Positions 1-7,429 of a DNA stretch of 38,422 nt are shown here, piece by piece. Positions within the stretch are counted from its first letter, which is position 1. Each line of letters opens with the position of its first letter. The DNA is taken from the NCBI GenBank assembly GCA_018240695.1, contig JAFEFH010000016.1, positions 1 to 38,422 of the forward strand. Reading direction: 5' to 3'. Made by a program: the position numbers and the translations under genes. This DNA is from Pseudomonadota bacterium. Lineage in GTDB: Bacteria; Pseudomonadota; Alphaproteobacteria; Reyranellales; Reyranellaceae. The notes under the pieces were generated by a model, which was not told the DNA's origin, made no database searches, and saw only the letters and a list, made by a program, of their open reading frames with translations.

Positions 1-361
1 GCGGCACGCTCGCGCTGGTGACGGGCTTCGCCTTGAGCGGCGGCGCGCCGCGCTGATCGATGCGGTGAGGAAGGAGAAATAGACAGGCCCTCTGAAACAA
101 GCTTTTCTTTACCGCTCACGCGAGTGTGATCTATGGTCGCGACGTCCTCGCTCTTGGGGATGTCCGATTGCTTCGAGGCATAAGCCCGCTCATGCCAGCC
201 CATGCCCCGATGACCATCGCCGACCTGGCGCGCGCTTCCGGCGGCGACGTCCACGTCCATCCGCTCCTGTCAGACCCACGGCTTCCTCGACATGGCCTGT
301 CCACGGCGCGGCGGTATCGGCATCTGTCCCGTGATGGTCACACTTTAGAAGCCAATCCGAC
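1..361. other. Left edge: possible gene tail plus non-coding stretch
   Basis: No gene can be supported here. Two forward frames are open from the left edge: one stops at 54-56 and would end in a hydrophobic tail (TLALVTGFALSGGAPR), the other stops at 80-82 with a basic tail. The first could be the C-terminus of a membrane protein, but too little is visible to decide. From about 83 to 361 I see no convincing gene: the open frame at 126-368 starts with GTG, has no ribosome binding site, resembles no family I know and overlaps the next gene. Confidence 0.3.
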
Positions 362-760
362 GTGCTGACGCTACGCTACGAACGCCGCCACAAGGTTCTG
401 GCAGTTACTTTCACCGGCGTGATGAGCTCCGAGGAATTGGCCGAACACGATCGTCTTCTGCTGCACTTTCTGGCGGGGCGCGACGGCGTGCGCGGTCTCT
501 ACGACCTGACCGCGGTCGAGGCACTCGCGGTGCCGGTGAGCCGCATCAACCAACGCGGCCAGCGCCCGTCCATGTTCCACGACCTGCGCGTCGTCGTCGC
601 ACCCGGCGGTGCCGGCCTCACCTTCACACGCACCATCTCCGACCAGTTTCGCGCCGCCGGTCACAGCGAGCCGGTGCTCGTCGACACGATGGCGCAAGCC
701 TACGCGCTTCTGGGCCTCGTCGATCCACAGTTCGAAGCGGTGGATCCGCCGATCGACTGA
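362..760 (+). CDS. STAS/SpoIIAA-like small protein, paralogue 1
   Basis: Predicted cytosolic protein of 132 residues. It has the alternating pattern of the four related small proteins downstream: an N-terminal beta hairpin (residues 2-20), a helix with acidic residues, a central strand (GLYDLTAV), a second helix, a strand (LRVVVAPG) and a last strand-helix unit (EPVLVDTMAQAYALLG) that lines up with the RPIRVF...ARxWL ending of the paralogues. This is the layout of the STAS-like fold. It is the most diverged of the five. The start is GTG with only a weak upstream purine stretch, so the exact start is uncertain. Function is unknown; STAS-like proteins often act as switch or scaffold proteins in signalling, but nothing here proves that. 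Confidence 0.7.
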   Translation: MLTLRYERRHKVLAVTFTGVMSSEELAEHDRLLLHFLAGRDGVRGLYDLTAVEALAVPVSRINQRGQRPSMFHDLRVVVAPGGAGLTFTRTISDQFRAAGHSEPVLVDTMAQAYALLGLVDPQFEAVDPPID

Positions 761-894
761 AGGCCGCTGGCGACGAGGGCATGCTGCGACCGTAACAATT
801 TCATCCGTCGGCACTGACGATTAAAACAAAGCGCACCGTTGTCGGTTGCGGAGTATGTCTGCACACTCAACCCGGGTGTTTTGGGAAGAGTAGA

Positions 895-1275
895 GTGATG
901 CCGATCTACGTGACCTTCTACCATCTCGACCAGACGATGGTCGGAAAGACCGAGGGCGAAATCACGCTTGCGGATCTGATGGGCTATCTCGACGACGTCG
1001 AAAAGGCGCGCGCGGTCGGCTACGCGAAGATCTTCGATTGCCTCAGCGGCCAGTCGAATCTGCTGCCGGACGAGCGCGACGCCTTCGCCAAGCGTCTCGC
1101 CGCCTATCATGCACGCTATGGCAAGCAGGCCGGGCCCTTCGCGGTCGTCGCCGGACCGGACGTGGTTCATCGCCTGGCCGATCTCCAGGCGCTCGTGCCC
1201 CCCGCCAACACGCGCCCGGTCAGGATCTTCGGCGATATCCATTCCGCCCGGGCGTGGATCGCCGAGCAGAGCTGA
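895..1275 (+). CDS. STAS/SpoIIAA-like small protein, paralogue 2
   Basis: A 126-residue protein, MPIYVTFYHL at the start and ARAWIAEQS at the end, sharing with its paralogues the block 'G(Y)AKIFD' after the first helix, a central strand (FAVVAGP) and the ending RPVRIFGDIHSARAWI. The ATG follows a purine-rich stretch (gggaagagtagag), a reasonable ribosome binding site. It converges with the Cache-HAMP sensor gene, whose stop lies only 12 bp away on the other strand. No catalytic motif is visible. The fold assignment rests on pattern similarity; a role as a signalling switch is inference. Confidence 0.78.
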   Translation: MMPIYVTFYHLDQTMVGKTEGEITLADLMGYLDDVEKARAVGYAKIFDCLSGQSNLLPDERDAFAKRLAAYHARYGKQAGPFAVVAGPDVVHRLADLQALVPPANTRPVRIFGDIHSARAWIAEQS

Positions 1276-1287
1276 GAACGCCGAAGG

Positions 1288-2385
1288 CTAGCGGCGCCGC
1301 TGCGAGTCGAAGCGGCGGTTGACCGCGCCGGTGACTTCGATCGAGCGCGAGACATCCTGCAACTCGGTGATGTTGCTGGCCGGCATGCGCACCACGTCGC
1401 CACTGGCGATCGCCACCGCGGCGATACCCAGCCGCTGGATCGCGCGCGAGAGATAGCTCGCCACCAGCATCGCCAGGATAAGGCTGACCAGGCAGAAGAC
1501 GACGCCGATCAGGGTCATGGTGAGCGCGGTGTGCCACAGCGGTGCGTCGACGATCGCCGCCGGCACCGCGACGCCCGACGTCCAGCCGGAGAGGCGCGAA
1601 CGCTCGAACGAATTCTTCACCAGCACGCCGTCGCGATCGATCACCGCGAACAGGCCCGCCATCTTGTCGCCGCGCGCGGCTTCGGCCATCGGCTGCTGCG
1701 CCGCCATGCCGACGTAGCGTTCCGGCAGACGGCTGCGTGCGAGCAGCACGCCTTCGCGATCGACGATGCCGGCCGACCAGCTGTCGCGCAGGCCCGACTC
1801 GGCGAAGAGACGCTGCAAACGTTGCGGCGGCATGCCACCGCTCAGCATCGCCACGACCTTGCCGTTCTCGAGAATCGGTACCGACACGAAGAAGAGACCG
1901 GGCTTCGGCCCTGCGGACGGGATGAGGTTGGAGACGAAGGCCTTGTTGCCGGCCATGATCTGCGTGAAGCCGAGCAGGTCGGCCGGCACCGTCTCTTCGG
2001 GGTCCTGCGGCGAGAAGGCCAGCTTTCCGGTCGCATCGTAGACCACCAGCGTTTCGAAGCCGCGGCTGCGCGCCATCGCCATCAGGCGCTCGACGACGTC
2101 CGGCGTGTTCTGGCGCAGCCCCCGCGCATTCGAGATGCCGTCGAGGAAGCCGACGGTCTTGTCGATCTCGCGATCGATCATGTATTTGATGTTGTTCGCG
2201 ACATCGAGGCGCTGCGCCTCGATCGTGCGCTGTGCCGCCTTGCCGTAGTCCCACGCCACGATCGCCACGAGGATCAGCATCGGCAGCATGATCGCGGCGA
2301 TCAGCAGCAGCATGTAGCCGCGCAGCGACAGCCCGCCATCGGGCGACTGCACCTTGTGCAGCGACGGATAAAATCCAGGAGCCAT
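1288..2385 (-). CDS. Membrane sensor with Cache domain and HAMP, no output domain
   Basis: A 365-residue inner-membrane protein. One membrane helix at about residues 22-44, a periplasmic region of about 240 residues with Cache/PDC features (MIDREIDKTVGFLDGIS, then VVYDATGKLAFSPQ and GIVDREGVLLARS strands), a second helix at about 286-312, then a HAMP-like segment (about 310-350) and a basic tail. In relatives the HAMP leads into a histidine kinase, GGDEF or chemotaxis domain; here the frame stops about 15 residues after it. I took the ATG at 2385 because it sits just before the first helix; an upstream GTG at 2457 would add 24 residues. It is probably intact rather than cut, since the opposite-strand gene begins right after its stop. 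Ligand and partner are unknown. Confidence 0.8.
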   Translation of the reverse strand: MAPGFYPSLHKVQSPDGGLSLRGYMLLLIAAIMLPMLILVAIVAWDYGKAAQRTIEAQRLDVANNIKYMIDREIDKTVGFLDGISNARGLRQNTPDVVERLMAMARSRGFETLVVYDATGKLAFSPQDPEETVPADLLGFTQIMAGNKAFVSNLIPSAGPKPGLFFVSVPILENGKVVAMLSGGMPPQRLQRLFAESGLRDSWSAGIVDREGVLLARSRLPERYVGMAAQQPMAEAARGDKMAGLFAVIDRDGVLVKNSFERSRLSGWTSGVAVPAAIVDAPLWHTALTMTLIGVVFCLVSLILAMLVASYLSRAIQRLGIAAVAIASGDVVRMPASNITELQDVSRSIEVTGAVNRRFDSQRRR

Positions 2386-2461
2386 CAGTTCACGATGCCG
2401 ACATGAAAAGCCGACACTCCCACCCACACACCAAATTTCCCAGAGCCAAAATGGCACACTG

Positions 2462-2517
2462 CGACTGCAAGGAAAAGCAGCCCGATCATTCTGAGACGCA
2501 TTTTCAAATTGCAGTCG
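2462..2517. repeat. Inverted repeat with 9-bp arms
   Basis: CGACTGCAA at 2462-2470 is the exact reverse complement of TTGCAGTCG at 2509-2517, with 38 bp between. It lies upstream of the Cache-HAMP gene, between that gene and the small membrane protein gene. It could be a looping pair of half-sites or a long-range hairpin; a 9-bp match over this distance may also be chance. Confidence 0.3.
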
Positions 2518-2607
2518 AGGGCGCTGAGCGATGAATTTCCCGCCGTTACAAGGCTTTACGACAGGCCCCGTCCATTTGAAGGCTTGCGCGCCTGTCAGCG
2601 CAAGCCC

Positions 2608-2865
2608 TCAGCGGCGCGCGAGGAAAAAGAGAAAGGCGAGACCGCCCAGGGCGCCTGCCACGGCATAAAAGAAGGTGACGACCAGGCGCCACCGCTTGCG
2701 CTGCCGACGGACTTTGCGATCGTACTCACGACGCGTCATTCCCTCGGGAGGGTCGGGTTCGACATATGTGCGTCTGTAGATCGGCTTGGTTGCACGACGC
2801 CAGCCGATATAGCCGGCGACGGCGCTGAACACGACCATCGTCGACACGATTACAGGATTTAACAC
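2608..2865 (-). CDS. Small two-helix membrane protein, unknown
   Basis: An 85-residue protein with two hydrophobic helices (about residues 5-22 and 61-82) joined by a strongly charged loop rich in Arg, Lys, Asp and Glu (MTRREYDRKVRRQRKRWR). A hairpin in the inner membrane with the basic loop in the cytosol is the natural reading. The start is GTG at 2865 behind a G-rich stretch; an internal ATG ten codons later is possible. It stands alone on the minus strand. I do not recognise the family; that it is a real gene is supported by the clean membrane-protein composition, not by homology. Confidence 0.55.
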   Translation of the reverse strand: MLNPVIVSTMVVFSAVAGYIGWRRATKPIYRRTYVEPDPPEGMTRREYDRKVRRQRKRWRLVVTFFYAVAGALGGLAFLFFLARR

Positions 2866-3080
2866 CCAAGCCCCAAAAGCTTCCCGGCGACGACCCTACA
2901 GCGACGATCCGAGGGTGCAACGGCAAACGCCGCTAACGCGTGGATCAGCGTTTCTTGCACCGGCGAGGCAAACACAACGCGCGAGCGAGGTTCGCGGATA
3001 GTCACACAATCGTCTCATTTGCTGTCTTGTTCTCGTCACTTCCGCTGTGTCTGATGAAAGTGAGCGCAAAGGAGTTAGAC

Positions 3081-3296
3081 ATGGAACGTGGTTTACTCGT
3101 CCCGCTCAGCCCGAACGAAGAGCAAGCGCTGCGTCGCGTCGCCAACGGCGTTTCCAAACCGAAACATCTGCAAGGTGCGCCGGTCGAGCGCCTGAAGCTT
3201 CTGGCTCTCATCGAGGAGACCGAAGGCCGCATCCATCTCACGGCGCTCGGCGCCCAGCGCTTCGCCGGCGACAAGACGTCGGGCGCGTCCGCCTGA
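3081..3296 (+). CDS. Small winged-helix-like protein, unknown function
   Basis: A 71-residue protein with a near-ideal ribosome binding site (AAAGGAG, seven bases before ATG), which is why the longer frame starting at 2940 is not used. The sequence reads as helix (EEQALRRVANG), helix (VERLKLLALI) and a short beta wing (GRIHLTALGAQRFAG), the plan of a minimal winged helix. It lies 10 bp before STAS-like paralogue 3, so the two are probably co-transcribed. A protein with similar layout is encoded at 23206-23478. DNA binding is possible but not shown. Confidence 0.7.
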   Translation: MERGLLVPLSPNEEQALRRVANGVSKPKHLQGAPVERLKLLALIEETEGRIHLTALGAQRFAGDKTSGASA

Positions 3297-3306
3297 GACA
3301 CCGCCG

Positions 3307-3702
3307 ATGCCGGTGCACTGGACGATCTCGCATCCGACGCAGCTCGTGGTCGCGGTGACCAAAGGCGATGTCTCGGTTTCCGATATCGAGAAGTACTTCG
3401 CGGGCGTCACCGCCGACGGCGCCATGGGGTACGCCAAGATATTCGAGATCACGCACACGCCCCACGCGCTCAGCGACGAGAACCTGAAGACGCTGGGCCA
3501 GCGCGTGCTGTTCTACGCCCAGCACGGCCAGGTCGGCCCCGTTGCGATCGTCGCGGCGTCCGAGGACAGCTTCGACAAGGCCTCGACCTTCGCCGCCGCG
3601 GCGCAAGCGAACCGGCCGATCAGGATTTTCCGCGAGCTGCACATCGCACGACAGTGGATCGATGGACAGCGCACAGGCTCTGCCGCCCCGACACCATCGT
3701 GA
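3307..3702 (+). CDS. STAS/SpoIIAA-like small protein, paralogue 3
   Basis: A 131-residue protein beginning MPVHWTISHPTQLVVAV, very close in plan to paralogue 5 (MPVTWTISTADRLVSAR). It carries the shared features: an acidic first helix (VSVSDIEKYFAG), the GYAKIFEI block, a central strand (PVAIVAAS) and the ending RPIRIFRELHIARQWID. The C-terminal dozen residues are low-complexity and likely disordered. It follows the 71-residue winged-helix-like gene by 10 bp. Probably cytosolic; function unknown. Confidence 0.78.
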   Translation: MPVHWTISHPTQLVVAVTKGDVSVSDIEKYFAGVTADGAMGYAKIFEITHTPHALSDENLKTLGQRVLFYAQHGQVGPVAIVAASEDSFDKASTFAAAAQANRPIRIFRELHIARQWIDGQRTGSAAPTPS

Positions 3703-3834
3703 AGTGACCGGTCGCCGCCGCGATCGAGAAGGTCGTGGCGGTGCCGGGCATTGCCGCCGGTAGATGTGCGCGGCGGTGCCTTGCCGGCCTCCGCCGTCGG
3801 CCCGCATACTTCGGAACGCTTCCCGCGCGGTCCC

Positions 3835-4215
3835 ATGCCGATACGACTGACGATCTTCCATCCCGACCGAATGATCATCGGTGTCGCCACCGAACAGGTG
3901 ACGTTGTTCGATCTCGTCGGCTTCTTTCGCGAGATCGCGGAGTCCGGCACGCTCCACTATCGCAAGCTGATCGACGTCGCCGCCGCCGAGCCTGCCTTGT
4001 CGATGGAGGAGCTTGCCGCCTTCGGCGAGCGGGTACGGGCGGCCCGCACCGACCGGCCGCGCGGCGCGCTGGCCATCGTCGCCGATTCAAATCGCGGTGA
4101 GTTCGCGCGCTTCTTCACCCAGCTGCGAAGCGGGACGGAGGCGCCGCCGACCAAGGTTTTTCGCAGCATTCATGAGGCCCGACGCTGGTTGGCCGCCCAG
4201 CCGCTCGACCTCTGA
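3835..4215 (+). CDS. STAS/SpoIIAA-like small protein, paralogue 4
   Basis: A 126-residue member of the same family (MPIRLTIFHPDRMIIGV), with the HYRKLIDVA block, central strand (ALAIVADS) and the ending TKVFRSIHEARRWLAAQ. The open frame extends upstream to a GTG at 3751, but the ATG at 3835 aligns with the MPxxxTI start of paralogues 2, 3 and 5, so I use it. The ribosome binding site is weak. A 132-bp gap separates it from paralogue 3, and 96 bp separate it from paralogue 5. Confidence 0.75.
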   Translation: MPIRLTIFHPDRMIIGVATEQVTLFDLVGFFREIAESGTLHYRKLIDVAAAEPALSMEELAAFGERVRAARTDRPRGALAIVADSNRGEFARFFTQLRSGTEAPPTKVFRSIHEARRWLAAQPLDL

Positions 4216-4311
4216 CAGACGCGACTTACCGCGTTCCGACTGAAGTTTACCGGCAAGCTTTATCGACGGTTGAACTTGAGAGGCAGCCGCAATGCCCTTA
4301 AGACGACAATA

Positions 4312-4698
4312 ATGCCCGTGACCTGGACCATCTCTACCGCCGACCGCCTGGTAAGTGCCCGCGCCGAAGGCATCGTCACCCTGACAGACATCGAGGCCCT
4401 GCTCGACGACATCGTGGTCAAGGACGCGCTCACTTATCGCAAGATGTTCGATGGCCGCGGCGCTATCGGCCAGTACGACGACGCCGATGTCATGTCCCTG
4501 GGCGCCCGCATCCAGGCCTACAATACGCTGGACCTGAGCGGTGCTGCCGCCATCGTGGTCGACACGCAGGAGCGCTACGACGTGGCATTGCGCTTCGCCA
4601 ACATCGCCAAGGCCAAGCGACCGATCCGCGTCTTCTGGGATCCGCAGTCCGCCCGCACCTGGCTCGACAGCAACCCGACGCTGGAAGATTCGGTCTAG
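4312..4698 (+). CDS. STAS/SpoIIAA-like small protein, paralogue 5
   Basis: A 128-residue protein starting MPVTWTISTADRLVSAR, with the shared acidic helix (VTLTDIEALLDD), the TYRKMFDGRGA block, a central strand (AAAIVVDT) and the ending RPIRVFWDPQSARTWLD. The ATG was chosen over an in-frame start 42 bp upstream because it matches the start of the paralogues. Only 20 bp separate its stop from the MFS exporter gene, so the two are likely co-transcribed. That makes it the only copy with a clear link to another function. Role unknown. Confidence 0.78.
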   Translation: MPVTWTISTADRLVSARAEGIVTLTDIEALLDDIVVKDALTYRKMFDGRGAIGQYDDADVMSLGARIQAYNTLDLSGAAAIVVDTQERYDVALRFANIAKAKRPIRVFWDPQSARTWLDSNPTLEDSV

Positions 4699-4718
4699 CG
4701 CCAGAGGCGGACGAGTCG

Positions 4719-6122
4719 ATGGCTGACCACGCTCCCGCCGCGTCTCCCGCGACGCCGCCCTCGTCCGGCCGCCGCGACCTGATCCTCGCAGCCTGCATGA
4801 TGGCCACCTTCATGGCCGCCGTCGAAGGCACGATCGTGGCGACCGCCATGCCGACCATCGTGGCCGAACTCGGCGACTTCCATCTCTTCTCCTGGGTCTT
4901 CTCCGCCTATCTGTTGCCGCAGGCCGTGAGCGTGCCGATCTACGGCCGCCTTGCCGATCTCTACGGCCGCCGGCGCGTGTTCTATGCCGGCGCCGGCCTC
5001 TTCCTGCTCGGCTCGACGCTTTGCGGCTTCGCGAACGCCATGCCGATGCTGATCGCCTTCCGCGCGATCCAGGGCATGGGCGCGGGCGCCGTCCAGCCGC
5101 TCGCCTACACGATCGTCGGCGACATCTATACGCCGACCGAACGCGCCCGCGTGCAAGGCCTGCTGTCGAGCGTGTTCGGCATCGCCGCGATCATCGGCCC
5201 CTCGCTCGGCGCCTTCCTTGCCGACCATGTGAACTGGGCCGCCATCTTCTGGGTCAACCTGCCGATCGGCCTCGCCGCGATGGCCATGCTGACGGCCTTC
5301 TATCGCGAGCAGCCGCGCGGCAAGTCGCACAGGATCGACTATGCCGGCGCGGTGCTGCTGACGATCGGCGGCGGCCTGCTGATGCTGGCGCTGGTGCAGG
5401 GGCCGAGCCTGCCGCACGGCTTCCTCTTCTCCTGCATCGGCGTCGGTGGGGTGGCGATGGCCGTGCTCGCCTGGCACGAGCGCCGCGTCGCCGAACCGAT
5501 GCTGCCGTTCCGCCTGTGGCGTCATCGCATGGTGGCGCTAAGCGGGCTCGGCAGCTTCACCATCGGCGCCCTGATGATGGGCGTAGTGGGCTTCCTGCCC
5601 TCCTATGTCAGGACGGTGATGAACCTCAGCACCCTGGCTTCAGGCCTGGCGCTCGGCGCCATGACCGTGACCTGGTCGTTCGCGAGCTTCGTCGCGGGCC
5701 GGCTGATGATCCGCACCAGCTACCGCGCGACGGCGACGCTGGGCGGCCTCGGCCTGCTCTCGGGTAGCCTGGTGCTGCTGGCGATGACGCCGACTTCGGG
5801 CCTGCTGTGGGCCAGCACCGGCGCCATGCTGGTCGGTCTGGGCATGGGTTTCTGCAACACGACCTATCTCGTGTCGGTGCAGGCCGCGGTCGACTGGCAC
5901 GAACGTGGCGCCGCCACCTCGTCCAACATGTTCATGCGCATCGTCGGCCAGTCGGTCGGCGCCGCGCTGTTCGGCGCCGTGGTGAACATCGCCCTGTCGC
6001 TCGGCGCTCCGATGCAGTCCGCACTGGGCGATCTCTATTTCCTCAGCACCGCCTTCGGCATCGCAGCCCTGGCGCTCGCGCTGCGCTGGCCGCGCGGCCT
6101 CGGCCCCACCCACTCCCGCTAG
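4719..6122 (+). CDS. MFS drug/metabolite exporter (DHA2/EmrB-like)
   Basis: A 467-residue inner-membrane protein with about 14 hydrophobic helices. The N-terminal helix contains the signature of the DHA2 group (EGTIVATAMPTIVAEL), and loop 2-3 has the MFS motif A form (GRLADLYGRRRV). Helix 5 carries GIAAIIGPSLGAFL, the proton-antiporter motif C region. These features indicate a proton-driven exporter of drugs or small organic compounds. No HlyD-type adaptor lies next to it, unlike the EmrAB pair at 16378-19168. It follows STAS-like paralogue 5 by 20 bp with a GAGG-type ribosome binding site. Substrate unknown. Confidence 0.88.
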   Translation: MADHAPAASPATPPSSGRRDLILAACMMATFMAAVEGTIVATAMPTIVAELGDFHLFSWVFSAYLLPQAVSVPIYGRLADLYGRRRVFYAGAGLFLLGSTLCGFANAMPMLIAFRAIQGMGAGAVQPLAYTIVGDIYTPTERARVQGLLSSVFGIAAIIGPSLGAFLADHVNWAAIFWVNLPIGLAAMAMLTAFYREQPRGKSHRIDYAGAVLLTIGGGLLMLALVQGPSLPHGFLFSCIGVGGVAMAVLAWHERRVAEPMLPFRLWRHRMVALSGLGSFTIGALMMGVVGFLPSYVRTVMNLSTLASGLALGAMTVTWSFASFVAGRLMIRTSYRATATLGGLGLLSGSLVLLAMTPTSGLLWASTGAMLVGLGMGFCNTTYLVSVQAAVDWHERGAATSSNMFMRIVGQSVGAALFGAVVNIALSLGAPMQSALGDLYFLSTAFGIAALALALRWPRGLGPTHSR

Positions 6123-6258
6123 AGCAATTCTCAACAGCCGAGATCGTCCACCGCCGAAGCAGCGCAACAGGATGCCCGGCACTTTCGTCAGGTGATCGGC
6201 GCTCGCGGCGGAAGGCAAAGGCCGGGTTGTCACCGCGGGCCGCCCTTGATCCAATGAA

Positions 6259-6268
6259 ATTTGCAAAT
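6259..6268. promoter_or_regulatory. 10-bp palindrome ATTTGCAAAT before the dehydrogenase gene
   Basis: A perfect AT-rich palindrome 22 bp upstream of the ATG at 6290, just before the ribosome binding site GAGGAGG. The position would suit a repressor site. A 10-bp palindrome alone is weak evidence. Confidence 0.3.
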
Positions 6269-6289
6269 GACGAGCGAGGAGGACGCGCA

Positions 6290-7225
6290 ATGAAAGTGGG
6301 ATTCATCGGCCTTGGCCTGATGGGCTCGGGCATCTCGGCGAACCTGCAGAAGGCCGGCCACGCCATGATCGTGCACGACATGCGCCGCGCCGCCGCCGAC
6401 AAGCTCTGCGCCGCGGGCGCCGAATGGGCCGCCAGCCCCCGCGCCGTCGCCGAGGCCTCGGAGATCGTCTTTACCTCGCTGCCCGGCCCGCCGGAGTTCG
6501 AAGCCGTCGTGACCGGCAAGGACGGGCTGCTGGCCGGCATGCAGCGCGGCCAGCCGCTGTTCGATTTCTCGACCAACTCGCCGACCTTGATCCGCAAGCT
6601 CGCCCCGCTGTTCACGGAGCGCGGCGCGCATCTGCTCGACAGTCCGGTGAGTGGCGGGCCGGCCGGCGCGGCATCGGGCAAGATGGCGATCTGGGTCGGC
6701 GGCGACGAAGAAGTCTTCCAGCGCTACCGCCCGGTGCTCGACGGCGCGGGCGACCAGATCCTGCGCATCGGTCCCGTCGGTTCGGCATCGGTCGCGAAAC
6801 TCGTGCACAATCTCTCGGGCTACGTCATCAACGTGGCGCTGGCCGAGGCCTTCACCATGGGCGTGAAGGCCGGCGTCGACCCGATCACTCTGTGGAAAGC
6901 CATCCGCAACGGCGCCAATGGCAGACGGCGTACCTTCGACGCGCTCGGCGATCACTTTCTTCCCGGTAACTACGACCCGGCGCGTTTCGCCCTGAAGCTC
7001 GCGCACAAAGACGTCTCACTTGCAACGCAAGTAGGCAAGGAAGTCGGCGTGCCCATGCGTCTCTCCAACCTCGCCCTCGAGGAGATGACGGAGGCGCTCG
7101 CCCGCGGCTGGGGCACGCGGGATTCGCGCTCGGCGATGATCCTCCAGCAGGAACGCGCGGGCCTGCAATTTTCCGTCGATCGCGACGAAATTGCAGCCAT
7201 CCTGCGGGACAACGCGAATCGCTAG
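6290..7225 (+). CDS. NAD(P)-dependent 3-hydroxyacid dehydrogenase (3-hydroxyisobutyrate dehydrogenase family)
   Basis: A 311-residue cytosolic enzyme of the beta-hydroxyacid dehydrogenase family, which oxidises 3-hydroxyisobutyrate or reduces tartronate semialdehyde and related acids. Visible motifs are the Rossmann dinucleotide site GFIGLGLMG (residues 4-12), the substrate-binding signature DSPVSGGPAGAASGKM (around 118-133), and the catalytic Lys in the block KLVHNL. Length is normal for the family. The ATG at 6290 has a GAGGAGG ribosome binding site; an ATG 36 bp upstream is possible but lacks one. The gene stands alone: 167 bp behind the exporter and 204 bp before the next gene. The exact substrate cannot be read from the sequence. 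Confidence 0.88.
   Translation: MKVGFIGLGLMGSGISANLQKAGHAMIVHDMRRAAADKLCAAGAEWAASPRAVAEASEIVFTSLPGPPEFEAVVTGKDGLLAGMQRGQPLFDFSTNSPTLIRKLAPLFTERGAHLLDSPVSGGPAGAASGKMAIWVGGDEEVFQRYRPVLDGAGDQILRIGPVGSASVAKLVHNLSGYVINVALAEAFTMGVKAGVDPITLWKAIRNGANGRRRTFDALGDHFLPGNYDPARFALKLAHKDVSLATQVGKEVGVPMRLSNLALEEMTEALARGWGTRDSRSAMILQQERAGLQFSVDRDEIAAILRDNANR
7163..7196. repeat. Bulged hairpin in the 3' end of the dehydrogenase gene
   Basis: CTGCAATTT (7163-7171) pairs with AAATTGCAG (7188-7196), and inside it CGTCG (7174-7178) pairs with CGACG (7183-7187) around an ATCG loop, leaving a 2-nt bulge. No T tract follows, so it is not a classical terminator. It is coding sequence, and the pairing may be incidental. 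Confidence 0.4.
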
Positions 7226-7429
7226 TCGATCGCAGCGATCAGCAAAACGCAAAACATACAAGCCTCCCGGCGCGCGGGCCGTTGCTCCGGGGAGCCGGGC
7301 CTTCTACGATTGTCGAAAGACTTGGGGAAGGCATTCATTTGATCTGCGGTCCGCACTGGCTGGCCTTGACGAGGCTGGCCGCGCCATGAGTCGACTCAAC
7401 GACCGAGAGAACCTGCGCATCCTGATGCG

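Noticed and set aside
126-368. Possible 80-residue gene upstream of the first STAS-like gene
   Set aside because: GTG start with no ribosome binding site, no recognisable pattern, and overlap with a better supported gene.
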